Positions 10,315 to 23,427 of a stretch of 64,000 nucleotides of DNA are shown here, in pieces. Positions within the stretch are counted from its first letter, which is position 1. Each line of letters begins with the position of its first letter. A program made the translations under genes and the position numbers. Under the pieces are notes generated by a model. It saw only the letters and a program-made list of their open reading frames with translations. It was not told the DNA's origin and searched no databases. The DNA comes from Umbelopsis ramanniana AG (lineage: Eukaryota > Mucoromycota > Umbelopsidomycetes > Umbelopsidales > Umbelopsidaceae), in NCBI RefSeq assembly GCF_025399195.1, contig NW_026252093.1, positions 372,001 through 436,000 of the forward strand. The letters run 5' to 3'.

Positions 10315-11589
10315 CAAGCAATTTACCCGCCAATCTGTCTGCGGGAAGAGGTTTGACTCAAAATAGTCTCTTTGTATCAGGCAGCGTGGCCATTGCTTGT
10401 ACTATCAAAATTTCAAACTCCATTATCCTTTGTACTTTCGTTCTCTTTTGAAAAGAAATCGGTAGGGAAGAGGGGTTGGCAAAAGATGGATTGCCAATGT
10501 AAGTTTACGCGTCTCCATTTTCGCTTCACGTATAACACAATCAACTCTTCTACCCCTTGATATAAAATGCATTATGTTTTCATAGCAGAAGTTGACTAAG
10601 TGGACTGATCAACAGTATTTGACTCAAAAACAAGATACGAAAAGCGTATTTCGGGTCAATCTATTTCAAAGTCCGCCTCTCTGCTCGTTGTTTCGATTTG
10701 AACTGAAAAAAAAAAATGTGCTGCACTTTTAACTTATAGTTTATCCAAGCCGAATTTTCGGTAAATCTTTCGGTGAGAGCTCAAAATGATATTAACATAT
10801 GTTACCTCCTCTCACCAATCCTCAGTGGCTATAAGTCTAGTAATAATTGACCTGTACCTTAACAGCTTCGTCGTGTTCACCCGTCATAAAGTGAATGGGA
10901 AATTTACTGTACGCTCGCTGAGACGGCCTACAAATTATCCGGTAATTTTGCAAAAGCATTTCGTAGCTGTATTTTAACCATTTGTCACCATTTGGCGTAA
11001 GTGGCCAGCATAGCTGATTGCTAGTAGTAGGAAAGAGCTATCCGCCGCTTTAAGCCGCAATTCATTTGCTGAATGTCAAAAGGAACGGATAATACGGGCT
11101 ACGAAAGCAAGATCCACGTACAAATCATTTTTCATAACGATATCACAGCTATTGATGGAGACAGGCATAGTCTCATGTAAATCCAAACAGTCTATCTCTA
11201 TAGGATTCTGTATGTCAGGCATGAAAACATCAAGGAAGGCATAAGAGTATGGGTGGGCATTTAGAAAGAAGATGTTATCAAAGAAATTTACTGGTGTACC
11301 ATTGAGACTTGATAGGTATTGGTTTCGTTGAAACTTATTTTTTGGGACTGATACCAAACAACGTGCAACCACCAACGACGGTCTTTAACTAAATTATCGC
11401 GAAAATAGCCAGAAAAGTTCTTCTGTACACATTTTAAAACATTAGACTATAGCACAACCCTTCACAGAGAGCCAAGATGGCTGAACCTGCTCGACATTCA
11501 GTTACATCGACGAATTTGAAAATTGCCACCATGGGCTAGGGGAATGACTGGTTTTGTTTATAACGAAAAATTACAACTTTTTGACAAGA
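10315..11589. other. Intergenic, no supported gene
   Basis: About 1.27 kb separate the divergent reductase and HMG-box genes. An open frame on the minus strand at 11076-11375 (99 codons, no ATG at its start) has ordinary-looking composition, but I could not find partner exons. I list it only as a possible remnant. The rest is AT-rich, with no repeat or RNA gene that I recognise. Confidence 0.5.
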
Positions 11590-12881
11590 ATGTCCAGCGA
11601 AGAGCTTCAGACTTTTTACACTACCGCCGTAGTTACAGTATGGGTCAGTAACACGTTATACCACTATACATGGAAATACAGTTTTACTTATAAAACTCTT
11701 GGTTTCCAGCTTTCTCTCGCATTGCAGACAATATATACAGTGTCCCGTATGTTGATTTCTCAGAGCCGACGCCGTTGCAGTATGCCGTATCCAATGGATC
11801 TGCTTTCCACATCCCTCATGGCAATATCGACACATCTCCATTCCATAGCCCTACGCTGCAGCAGGCACAGCTGCACGCGCCATACCCCATGCTTCAGAAT
11901 ATGCAACCACCGCAATTACACCAGCCCACCGTCGATGTAAAGAAGGAACAGAAGAAGGCCCAGGCAGAATCAAAGCCGAAACCGAAGGTTGTTCGCTCGC
12001 GATTGCCGCAGAATGGACAAATTCCGGAACGACTTGTCCGTCCTCCGAATGCATTTTTACTTTTTAACAAGGAGATGCGCAAGAAGCTCAAGGATAAAAA
12101 TCCCACCGCCAAAGTCGCTGAGATCAGTAAAGAAGTCGGCGAGAGGTGGCGGAATCTCACTCCCGAAGAGAAGAGTAGTTATCAATTGCAAGCCAGCCAG
12201 CTCAAAGCCAATATGCGTGCGGTACATCCACATATGATGTATATTCGTCGCACGAAGGAGGAGCTTGCTCACGCTGGTGTGCAATCCAAAACAACAAGGC
12301 GAGGAGATATGGGCGATGCTGATCACTTACTCCATGGCGAAGTAGACCCTCGATTGCTCAGTCTTGGCGTTCCTAACGACACTGCACCCCGCCAAAATCG
12401 CAAGCGAAGAACTCGTGAAAAGAATCCCGCAGCACCTAAACATCCATTGTCAGCCTATATGTGGTACCTTACTGAAGTTCGGCCTGCCACGATGCAAGAA
12501 TATCCGGGCTCAACGGTGGGACAAATTAGCAAGATTATCGCACTACGCTGGAGACAAATGGACGAAAATGAGCGCGCTCCTTGGGCCATGAAAGCTCGTG
12601 AGGACAAATTGAGATATACCCGGGAGATGCAAGTCTACGCCGCCAAGTGCTCACCGAATCTAGGCAGAGGAACGAGAAACAAGTATCGTACAACTGACGC
12701 AGAATTAGCAGCTCTCAATAAGGCTACCATCAAAGATCAACGAATAGATACCGATACGGACAGTCTCTTACAAACGTCACTCGACCCTACCTCATTACTG
12801 GCTGGTCCTTTTGCAGATGATGCATCTTTACAGTCCAATCCCATTGACAACGACACTGATCAATATGTGAACGCTGAGTAA
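11590..12881 (+). CDS. Protein with a MATA-type and an HMGB-type HMG box
   Basis: Exon 1 at 11590-11647 (ATG with AAGAATG context) and exon 2 at 11710-12881 join in phase to 409 aa. The intron 11648-11709 has a GTAACA donor, and this first exon is the less certain part. Box 1, residues ~125-200, opens with RPPNAFLLFNKEMRKKL and continues AKVAEISKEVGERWRNLTPEE, the pattern of fungal mating-type MATA_HMG boxes. Box 2, residues ~258-335, opens with KHPLSAYMWYLTEVR and contains GQISKIIALRWRQMDENE, an HMGB/UBF-like box. The linker is basic (QNRKRRTREK). It is expected to be a nuclear DNA-bending protein or transcription factor. The flanks do not look like a Mucorales sex locus. Confidence 0.78.
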
Positions 12882-13247
12882 TATAAATCCCCATCCATTA
12901 ACAGTAATGTCTTTGTAGCAATTCCCCACTCTCAGTGTAGTCTCATATATCATCTCATCATCCGCTGTTAGCTTTCATTGAACCGCATGTATCATATAAA
13001 TCCTCAAATTCCTCATGAATGACAGTTATCCAGTTGGAGGACCGAGCACTTAGACGATGGGGGTTATGTGATCAGATGTTCAACCATCGTCGTCAGAGCA
13101 GTGAATGGCAGCGGGGTCGCCATTGCCTAATATGGGGAATGTTTTCTTGAAGCCGAAAGTGGAAGCGACGCACTGTAAAAAAAGCAGTTACATTTTTTTT
13201 AAATCAACAACCCATTTTTTCTTTACTCTACTCTCTAATTTCACATT
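12882..13247. other. Intergenic between HMG-box gene and next gene
   Basis: About 366 bp between two plus-strand genes. It contains an AT-rich 3' flank and a T8 run near 13193-13200 upstream of the next ATG. No gene or element can be supported. Confidence 0.5.
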
Positions 13248-16200
13248 ATGGCTACTTTAACTTCAGGAGTAGCACTGAATGCTAGTATAGAGAATTTGTT
13301 AGGTAAGACTAGATCATCTTGTGGATAAAAGGTGCACGTACTAATCGAATGATGGACAGACCTAGATAGTCAGGTTGAGCTTCGCAAACAAGAGCGACAG
13401 TTAAGACGACAAGAAAGGGAGCGGAAAAGAGCTGAAGATCTTAAGCGGCTAGAAAAGGCGGCGCAGGATGAATCGAGCAAAAGTATATCTCACACGTCAA
13501 TGCCACAACCTTCTAAAAACATGAGCAGTGATCGATTACAAAAACTTGAAAAGGTAAAAAAAAAAGATTGAATGGCTTAGATCAAATGGAAAAAGTTATT
13601 AACTTGCTATGAAGGAACTGGATGAAATGAAGCGCTCACGGCATTCACGGCAGCCTTCGCCTTCACAGGAGATAAAGACAGCGGTTGTGCTGAAATCGCA
13701 GCCCAAGAATCCTAAAGCGGAGGTGAAGGTGGAAAAAAGACTGAATATCGGACAAGTTGCTGCACAACAAGAAAAAGAACCACAAGTTGTTTCACTGAAG
13801 CAAGCACCAGCACCAAGTGGAATTGTAGCCAAAGCAAAGGAGCGGTTTTCTAAAGAGGATGAAGCACACGTCGTTAGACCAAAGCTTCAAGAGCAAGGCA
13901 TCAGTGCGCCAACGGTGAAAAAAGACGTCAGTATGGATCACAAAGAGGATAATTTACCTCAATCTGTGAAGCCAGATTCTCGAAAGCCAGTTGATCAGGT
14001 AAAAATTTTGTGACTGAAGTAATTGATCATTTTTGACCATCTACTGACTTGACATTACCACAGGCTCCTGAGCTTAGCACTCTGCAAACAAAAGAGCAAC
14101 CCAAAAAGAGTGTCCTTTCCCGTTACAACGTGGCGAATGAATCTACTTCGAACAAAACTGCATCCAATGTTAAACCAGCTAGACCTCTGCGTACGTCTAC
14201 TACTTTGGCTGAACGTGCCGCTATGTTTAAGGAAGTGAAGCAGCCTGAAACGGTCACTCCTCCTATAAACAAACGAAAATCAATGCCAGTAATGAACTTC
14301 GGTAAGATGCTGGAAGAGGATAGCGATATTGACGCCAATATTAGCCCATCAGTTTGTGTGAGCCATCGTTTTGGTCAACCACCTCAAGTCATAACTCGCA
14401 AGGCATGGCCAACAAATGAAAAGGAATCGTCTACTATGATGAAAAAGGAACTCATCAGTGATTTAAGGAAGCATCCAACCGCTGCCAAGAAGGTCTCAAA
14501 GATATTCACATCAGAGCAGGAAGCACAGGTTTTCAATTTGAAGAGTAGTGAGAAGGCAAGTCACCATAGTGCATTGCGTTTAGCGGTTAGACATATATCC
14601 TGACCCATTATTTGCAGATGATGGTAACAAGCTCCCCTGTCGAGTTGTCAAATACTGCAATTACCGAGCTGGATGCGAGCAACACTATGCCAAATGCAAA
14701 TTCACAAGACATTATGACTAGATCTGCACCGGTAAGTTGTAGAAATATGTGAAGTTCGTTGGTGGACGTAATAAGTAACATGATGGCAATAGCCTTTGCA
14801 AAGCCTCAAGCAGCCCATCAAGCCCAGATCGCAGAAGAAAAAGAGAAGTTCGACGATAGCATTGACAAGCACTGTAGCTGAAGGCAAAACCGAGGGGTTG
14901 AAAGCTCAAATTGAAACTGAAGAGCAAGTCGAAGTGAGTAACTCAATGAACTTGAGATTAACGCATTTTGCTTTTTACTGATATACCGCGCTTCTTTACC
15001 TCCTACAGCGTAGTGTAAAGAGCCAACAAAAGCCTACTGTCATGCAACAGACTTCATCTGTTTCAGTGGAAAGCAAAAGAATTAGCCAGAATGATAATGT
15101 TCAGGCAGCAGCTAGCCAAGTGACCGACAAACCAACAAACGAGAGTGGTAAGAGTGTGGGCAACACTGGAACGACAGAGGCTTCAAATATTATGAAAGTG
15201 CAGCAAGATCTCAAGCCAACAGCAGAGAGTGAGGCCAACGCCATTCGCGCACGTATGCTGGCAAAGAGAAGATCTACGCCTCTTATGGACTCGAAACCGA
15301 AGCCATATGTGCCTAAGATATCGGAAGATCAGCTATCGTTTTCTGACCTTCGAGCGAGCTTAGGAAGGGTAAGGCATCTAAAAATCCGATACACCTTTTG
15401 AATTTCATCTAATAACTTTGAGTGATTTCAGAGAGGCACAGAAAACTTTCGTAACGCAACGGAAAAGATGATCGAACAGAGAGGTCGCAATATGAACATC
15501 ACAACGTTTAGATGGTCCGCTTCTTCAACTGCAATGGAGAATAAGTCAGCATCACCATTATCTGGCAAGGCAACTTCTGAACTTCACCGCCCATCACCAA
15601 AAGTGTTACCGCAAGTCAGTCAATCAGAGAGCGTTTTAATAACGTCCAGGAAAACTGAGCAGCAGAGTGCAAAGTCGGATCAAGAAAAATCGATAATTTC
15701 AGAGATGGGTAGACCGTCACCTACCGTATTGCCGCAAACCTCGAAATCTACCAGCGTTGTTCCAAGGCTGATTAAAATGGATGACAAGATTGATTTATCT
15801 CCTGCTAGCAAGCCACAGGGCACAAAAGCAGAAGTGAAGCCAAAAGAAGTGAATAGAGCGGATTCATCGGTGAAGGCACCTATTCAACACACTCGAGAGC
15901 AGGTCAAGAGGATACCAACTGAGCCAGCTCGTGTATTCAAACAAGAATTGGATAAATCTAAAGCTTCAAGTGGTAGAAATTCTTTGAAGAAGCGAGCATA
16001 CTCTGTGTCGGACCTCAAGGCTATTCACAAAAAGTTTGAGCAAGCGCAACAGGAAAACTCTCATGCTCTCATGAAAGTTGCTCCAGCTGTTGCCAGCGTC
16101 AAAAAGTCTCCGCCATTTGAACGTATCGAGAAGCCTGTTTTGATTCCAAAGGTCACACCGGTAGAAATGGCACCAAAGAGCGTCGTACCTATCGAATTGA

Positions 16201-17414
16201 CAAAAAGGCATTCCTCGTCGCAGATGGATACTGAAAACCGTATTGCTACGAAGAAACTGCCGCCGATTGGCTTGTCCAATAAGCCAGCCACTTCACCAAT
16301 CAGGGCTGAAAAGGACCTTCTTTCCAAGCAAAATGAGGAAGCCGGGCGACCTGAAACGCTTTTTATCTCAAATACAGATGATCGTGTGGACAATTTTGTT
16401 GGCAGGTTGGAAATGCCTGTACCCAGTAGGGCAACGGCTGAATTCGCTCAAACTGGTGTTTCCAATCTTCAAATTGTCTCGCCAACTCCTCGTAAACTTA
16501 GTCCAGAGCCAATCTTGTTCAACAACGAGCAATCTGAAGATGTGGCTCATCCAACTCCTGCGCCATCCAAAAACTCAAGTAGTCGTACGGATGGTAATTG
16601 GCGAGTACGCAAGCAATTGCCTTTCAAATTGGATATGGACTCATATAACAAGCATCAGCACAAAGCTCATATAGAAGAGCAGCCTTCTTATAATCCTGAA
16701 GATGGTCTCAGCGAAAGGGAATTACCTGAAGTCATACCTTTTGTGGCCACTGCTCAGTACGATGAATGTATAGCAAACTCAAGAAGACGAGCGTCGATGC
16801 CGATCCCAGACGCCTACCTTCGTGCTACGATGAACCGTAGCCCTGCAGGATCTGATGATTCGTCCACGCTTGATACTCCAAAGGAAAGCAAAAAAGTTTC
16901 ATTCTCACCGACTATCACCACCTTCCGGCTTGATCCCGTTGACGAGTCTGAAGATCCGAATCATGATTATTTTGGATCGGTTGGCAAGAATTCAATATTA
17001 TCGGACGAAGAATACGATTTCGAGCAATCACCAATTTCTCAGCTCCCACCTCCTCTTGAGTCAAATCCATCCTATTCAAGACACCAGCGTACAGCTTCAG
17101 CACCTCAGAGTGACTTTGGTACAGATGATAAACGGGATACCAGCGCCTTCTGGAAGGCTTTCTCATCGGAAATGACCAATGCTCCATATATTTATGGATC
17201 ATCCGGTCGAGACGATAGAATCAGTATGTTGCCTCCTCCTGACCGTCCCGAGAACTATTATGATTCGAATGCTAGTCAAAGAAAACCACCAGCGTGGGTC
17301 AAAAATAGTCTGGAGGGAGGACGCCCTGAGCCTAGTTTGCCAGCACCATCACCGTGGCGACAATCTGGCATATGGGAAAACTTGTTTGGCCGTAAAAACG
17401 GCGAGAAAATGTAA
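13248..17414 (+). CDS. Large disordered protein with N-terminal coiled coil and RVxF motif
   Basis: Eight exons (13248-13302, 13360-13553, 13615-13998, 14064-14555, 14618-14731, 14793-14933, 15009-15368, 15432-17414) join in phase to 1240 aa. Residues ~20-55 form a highly charged R/E/K coiled coil (RKQERQLRRQERERKRAED). Most of the rest is rich in S, P, K and Q and looks disordered, with recurrent PSPxVLPQ strings (PSPKVLPQ, PSPTVLPQ). Near the C-terminus are RRASMPIPDAYLRATM and KKVSFSPTITTFRLDP; the latter fits the RVxF docking motif of protein phosphatase 1. I do not recognise the family. It could be a cytoskeletal or phosphatase scaffold. The fourth intron (14556-14617) uses a GC donor. 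Confidence 0.75.
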
Positions 17415-17603
17415 TAGTCTGTAATTATTATCCTCAATTCAATGTGTAGTTTATGTATTTTGTATTCTGTATCGTTATATAAATTCTAAACCCTCTGCGG
17501 GTTTGTTACAACAAATAATTACGCGCTCAGAATCCCAGATCCAAAATTTCCGCTGTCAGTAGCGCTCTATACTCGACATTCCTGCTTCGACGTCTGACAA
17601 GAA

Positions 17604-20600
17604 ATGGAGAGCAATTCGCCTACCATTTCAGCTGAACCAGTTGTTCAGCATCGCCATGTTCAAATTCAGACACTCTCTAAAGCCATAGACAATGCCTCTA
17701 ACGCTCAGCTGTGGAAGGCATTAGGGCAACCTGACGTACCTGTCATTGTAATGTCGAACATCTGCACGCAGATCGTACAAGGAGTAAAGACCGACATTGC
17801 CAACCTGGTGCCTGTGTTGGATCAGCTGACTGCATTCATCCTAACCGTCAGGAATGTTACAAAGGAAAGTGTGCTATTACGTGCAATCACTAAGCTGCTG
17901 CTTTGGTACTGCACGCAAGACGACAGCACCATAACGTTCAGCGTGCACGCTTCACACTCCGGGCACGTTCATCCTTTCATTACTTTATTGCAACATAACC
18001 AAGTCTCGAACGAACAGCTATTAGTTGAAATTGATTATGCTCTGAGTCATGAAGTTGCATGCGTTTTTCCCGACAAATTCTTTGCAACATTTGAGCCACT
18101 CTTCGATACTATTTTACTTTTACCATCCACCATATCGCCATCCATGTTGATAAATAGGATCACAAAGTGTATCAGCACGACATCTTCCGAATCATATGAT
18201 GAACTTCGAACCGAAGCGTTGAATTATTTACTCTCGGTGGCCGAACGATCCTTTCGTCAAGATGGCACTATGCCATTTCTCCTGCTTTCTGAGATTACGT
18301 ACATATTGGTGGAATGCAGCGATCTACATGCCCTATTAGAAAGCGAAGATCTGCATCAGAAAGCAACTGAGCTTATCTATATACTTTTACAAACAGCTTG
18401 TGACGCGGCCGCGGCAAATCTCCCAGTTCTATCATATATCCAGCTAATCCAACAACTCATGTCCGCAACAGATCTTTGCGACCCCAATGTTCCCATTTGC
18501 AAGTACAACCCTGAACTTTTGTGGACAAGTTTGTCTTTGATGCTTTATAGTGCTCAGACTATGGATGATCAATCCATCTTGACTGACCTATTAGCTGACA
18601 TATTGCCCTCAACGTCGCCATCTATCTTAAGAGTAGCTTTATTCCCACTCATACAAACCCTAACAGAGGTGGAAAACGACTCCTCAACCAACAATGTGAA
18701 GCTACAGATTTTGGAAATGATACAAATGATCCAAGGTCGCCCGCCACCAAATGACGATGTCTACTTGCAAAAAACGTTGAGCATATACCAGGAGATGGAA
18801 CATTTCAAAATAGGTGGATTCCTGCAGTATGCTGTATCATCTATTATTAACAGAGAACCTTCCGACATGCTAAAAGATTCCTCGGCTGACACTGTACCAC
18901 GGCAAATGACAATGGGCATAGCGCTCCTCCGCCTAACACCGACTTTGTTCGAAATGTCAGGGGAAGCTCCACTACAGAGCGTAGACAACTTTGTACGAAT
19001 TGCCACAAAAGCCTGTTCAAGCTCAAAGAAGTTCCCTGCATTACTTCTACTGCTACACGTTCTTCATGAGAGTCATGATCAAGCAGAGTATACCAATCAT
19101 ATTTTACAAGTCAGCATACCCTCTTTGGTCCGTTCGAATGATCCAGTTTTAACCTCCAAAGTCCTTAAAATTGCTATGTCCCTCATACAAGGGCGTACAC
19201 CAAAGCATCAAGGTATCTTCCATAAAGACACAATGACGTCGCTCACCTGTGTTGGAATTCGAATGCTGTGCACCGTTTATGAAAAGCAACCCAGAGTTTG
19301 GCAATACCTGAAGGTAGTCATTCTGGATTGGATCAATTACCGAAAATCCGGTGCTCGTGGATTCTCTAAGCGGCCACTCACCGTCAGTGAGCATCAGACA
19401 GAAATGGCAATTCTCCTCACTACTAGGTAAGAGCCTAACTAATTTGACTTTTGGTTGATGTCTGGAGTATTCATGCATTGCAATAGAAAATTATTTGAAG
19501 AGAAGCCCATGGAAACGGCTCAAGACATTCTTCCAGGCATTGTGTCTCTGTTGCAAACCGTATCTGATTTATCCATGCCGAGCATTGCCTTGATAGTTCT
19601 CTCAATCAATGCATGCGTGAAAGCCGACTTGTTAGATGCCAGATCAAGTAAGTAACAAAAACTCAATGGTATCTTACACCATTTATCAAGTTGCAAGGGT
19701 TTTAATGCCAGTGTGTTTAGTCTGGACAATCGTTCTCAGCTACGTTGCTGCGTATGTAAACTCGCAAAAACAAGAATCAAGCATCCCGGTAATTAAGGCG
19801 TTATGCAAATTCTTCGAAATTGTGGGTGGCCTAAAGGATGGTAGGTCTTTCAAGAAATTTTGCGTGCTTTTCAATGATTGATGTGGCAGGTCTGACTTTA
19901 CCGTGATGCATAGATAGTGAACCTGTTTCAGCTATGCGAGAAACAATTTTAATGGAGTACATCGCTGTGTATATCAAGTCCACTATTCCCGAAATCAAAA
20001 AGGCATCCATTTCGGCCCTATCATGTTTCCAACCTACCGATATCATGTCCATTATGGAAGAACGCCCGAAAGACAGCATCAACACAATGCTCTCTGATGG
20101 CGCCATTCACGGGTATGCAGGTTCACTCGCCAAATTAATGACTTATGAGCTGGATCATATGCGCCGTGGCCTGTTCAGAGAAGGTGATACTGCGCAAAGT
20201 AATCGAAAACCTGCCACCGAAAGCAAATGTAGCCAAGAATCCACTAGTCAAGAGCGTCAGATCCTGCAAAAAATAGAAAGCGAATGGAAGAACTTCTCTG
20301 TTAGCCCTGGCTTACGTAGTGGATATGCCTTAGCAAGTCTGTTTGGATATCGCGTCACAAGCAGTCCGGCAAGAGTGCCTGCAGATTTGACGAGACAGAT
20401 GTCAGCTGCTTTGACGGACATCAACTTGTCGGACCATTTGTTGATTCGAATCGGTTCTTTTTCAGCATGGGAAGCATTGTTTGAGGATGCTATCGGAAGT
20501 AGCGTGGAGTCTGCTGAACGACAGACTGAAGGGGTCATTGATGACCTTCTCAACCGATTAGCATCCAGTAAAGTCCCTGGTTTGACCTGTAACATTCTTA

Positions 20601-23256
20601 CGGCTCTATCAGGATGTATTATGGCCCTGCAGAAACTGTCTGCCTCAGCTGCAACCACTGCCGCTGCTAAAGTGATGGAACGATTAATGCCTGACTACTT
20701 TGTAAGCAAGTCCAGCGAAAATGCCGCCGCATCGTCCTTGGTTCTCAATGAAGATGTTCAGTTTGCCGTCCGATTCTGTATTGGAAATATATCTGAATGC
20801 GTCATATCCAATGAAAGGATGATCCAAAGCCTTATAGCCCAACTCTTGAAAGACCTTCAGGAACACACATCCAAGGTCACAATCGAAGCTATAGTGGAAT
20901 TACAGGCATTCTCTTCAGGTTACGGCTTGGCCCGTCTTGTAGCTGCTATGTGTGGATATTCCACCAAAGCAGAGTACATCGAGTCTCTGAGCAACAGCAC
21001 ATTGGCGACTCTTCTCAACCTCTGTTTTGACGCACGTTTGTCAGAGAGCGCTGTGCTTGGTATATGGATGGGATTGGCGTCTCGCTTCGATCTAAACGAA
21101 GTATACTCTGCTCGTCAATTAGCTCAGCAAATCATCACTAATTATGATATTGGAAAGTATATGAACAATGGCAAGGCTAACCTCATTGGCGCATTTTGGC
21201 TCTGTGCATATGCTACTGCTCAAGACGGCAAACACATACAACCAAACGACATAGAGCTAATTTCAAGAGTAGCTTCAAAGAATATCAACAAGGATACTGC
21301 ACTTGGCCAACAGCTCGTTGTTCCTTATGGGTACATGCTCTCACACATACCAATTAATGCTGACAGCTTTCAATATGCCCAGCAGTATCTGCTCGATCTT
21401 CTCAATCAACAATTTAACGCTGTTAAAACTACTGAATCTCCCATGGACACCAAGGTGGCTGCGGCATTGACCCTTTCGGCTATGCTTGGGACTGACTACC
21501 TAAACCCCGTCATAGTTGAGGACAAACTAGACGAGGATACTTTGGAAGTAGAGCATGCAAGTGCCCAAGACGGTAAAAGTGCAGCTCAGCAAGGTTCAAA
21601 TGCATGGGACTTCATTGAAAAGCAAAGTTTGCAACAAGCTTGTCCCAGCCGTCGAGATGTCATGGATGTCGCCATACAGCAGATTGGTATAGGCAAGTCC
21701 AACGTGACAGGAAACCTCAGAGCCGGCAGGATCACTGCTTTCACTGTGGGTAATCTATGTCGAAAAGCTCTGTTGCAAGAACAGCATAAGAACAGCTTGA
21801 ATAATCCAAGTGACCTAGAAATCATGGCGTCCACTTCTGCAGAGCCCAAGTCCTATTCACGATTAGCGCAAACAACCAGCTGGCTGAGAAATGTGTTTGA
21901 CACTCTGGTGGAAATTAGCGCCCAGCCCGTCCATAGCATAAGTAACAACGCTACTATGCTACTCCTCGCACTTCAGCAAACCATAGGTCCACTCGCACCG
22001 GTGAACTGGTTTCCGATCCTACTAAACTTGTCCAAGATTTCGACTGATATTCATTTAAGCTGCATTCACTTTGCATCAACTCACGCTTCCTCTTCTACGT
22101 CATTGACAGAGTTTATCATTGTTCAACTTCGTCAAGTAGCTACATACCTAGAAAAAGGCCAAAGTGTGGACGACAGGGTCATCCAACTACTTGTTTCTGA
22201 AGTTGGATTAGGCAAGATGATGGAACTTGCCGGCCTCTTAGAACAGGCGCCTTCTTCCACAGTGGGACATCATCGACGAGGTGTCAACGCAATGCTCAAG
22301 CCGATCAAATTATCTGAAGAAAGATGCTTCGAAACAGTCAATGCTCTTGTGTCCGTCTTTGCAAAATTGTCGGAAGACTGTAGACATACAGCTTTACATA
22401 CTCTTTCCCTCCATTTGCACGACAAGTCGGATAAACTCACCTGCGATCTTCATCACCTCGTATATCAACAGCTATTGAGTCGTTTGGTCAAAGACACCAA
22501 TCCTCCAAGCGATACCATAATACAACTTACGGTGCAATGCAGTCTCGCAAGCCTAAACATTGAAAATCTACTCAAAGACTTAGATCAAGTCTCCAGCTCT
22601 GATATGCTACACTCTCAAGTTGTTGTCGCATGTGAAGTATGCCAACGACAAGCAGGAACGACACAAAAATCATCTGTTCAATATCTTTCCACCATACTAC
22701 GATCCTTAATCATGTTCAAAGGAGAAGTTTATACCAAGACCTGGACGGTGTTGATTCATACTATTGCATCTGATGCGAATACGAAAAACACATTAGACAA
22801 ATATCAGCTCCTTATATCCATGCTGGATATTGTTATCATTGTTCTTTCGCTCAAAGCCTCAGACCGATACAGCTATGCTAAACGAGGAATCGCCCTTGGA
22901 CTTCGGTCCGTGATAGAGATATGCTGGTGGGCTATCGATGCTCCTCTGCAAAACGTTCATGCTACGGCCTTAGAGCAGGCAAGCTATTTGATGGGGCAAG
23001 TGATTTCGTCCGCCCAAGCGACAGGTTTTGTCAAACATGATCAGGTACGTTGCTACTGAAGAACTCTAAATCTGTCGCAATGTTTCTAATTGAGGTGCAG
23101 CTGTTGAGTCGTTTGTTTAGAGTACTAGAGATTGCGGAAGAAGACCGAGACCTCACAGCCGAGGCGCACGTCATTCAACGTATATTCGTCAAAACCCTTC
23201 GAATAGTATATGCGAGCGGGAGTGGACCAGAGCAGAATGGTTACAAAATTCTTTGA
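17604..23256 (+). CDS. Very large HEAT/ARM-like protein, focadhesin-like
   Basis: Five exons (17604-19426, 19487-19647, 19712-19840, 19932-23044, 23101-23256) join in phase to 1793 aa. The protein is almost wholly made of amphipathic helices of HEAT/ARM character, with no transmembrane segment or catalytic motif. Its length is very close to human focadhesin (about 1800 aa). A segment near residues 1380-1420 (GPLAPVNWFPILLNL) resembles the PVNW region I recall in focadhesin, which carries DUF3730. That assignment is from memory and is moderate. Focadhesin has been linked to focal adhesions and to stabilising the SKI RNA-decay complex; a fungal copy would favour the latter kind of role. It ends 171 bp before the next gene on the same strand. 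Confidence 0.6.
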
Positions 23257-23427
23257 TAATAAAATGGTGGTTGCATGATGTGTGCTTGTGTTTCCAGGTA
23301 CGCACGTGGAAAGTCATCTTTTTGGATGAATGTCTCCAACCAAAAATGAACTGTACAACTCTTTTACTCTTTTTTTTTTTTTTTTCAAAAATAGTTACAA
23401 AACCGATAGACTGTAACTCAGAGCTAA

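Noticed and set aside
11076-11375. 99-codon minus-strand open frame
   Set aside because: It starts at TTG and no upstream exon could be joined in phase. At most it is a relic.
11590-12881. HMG gene as the sex (mating-type) locus
   Set aside because: The neighbours are a b5 reductase and a disordered protein, not the transporter and helicase genes that flank the Mucorales sex locus, and the protein has two boxes rather than one.
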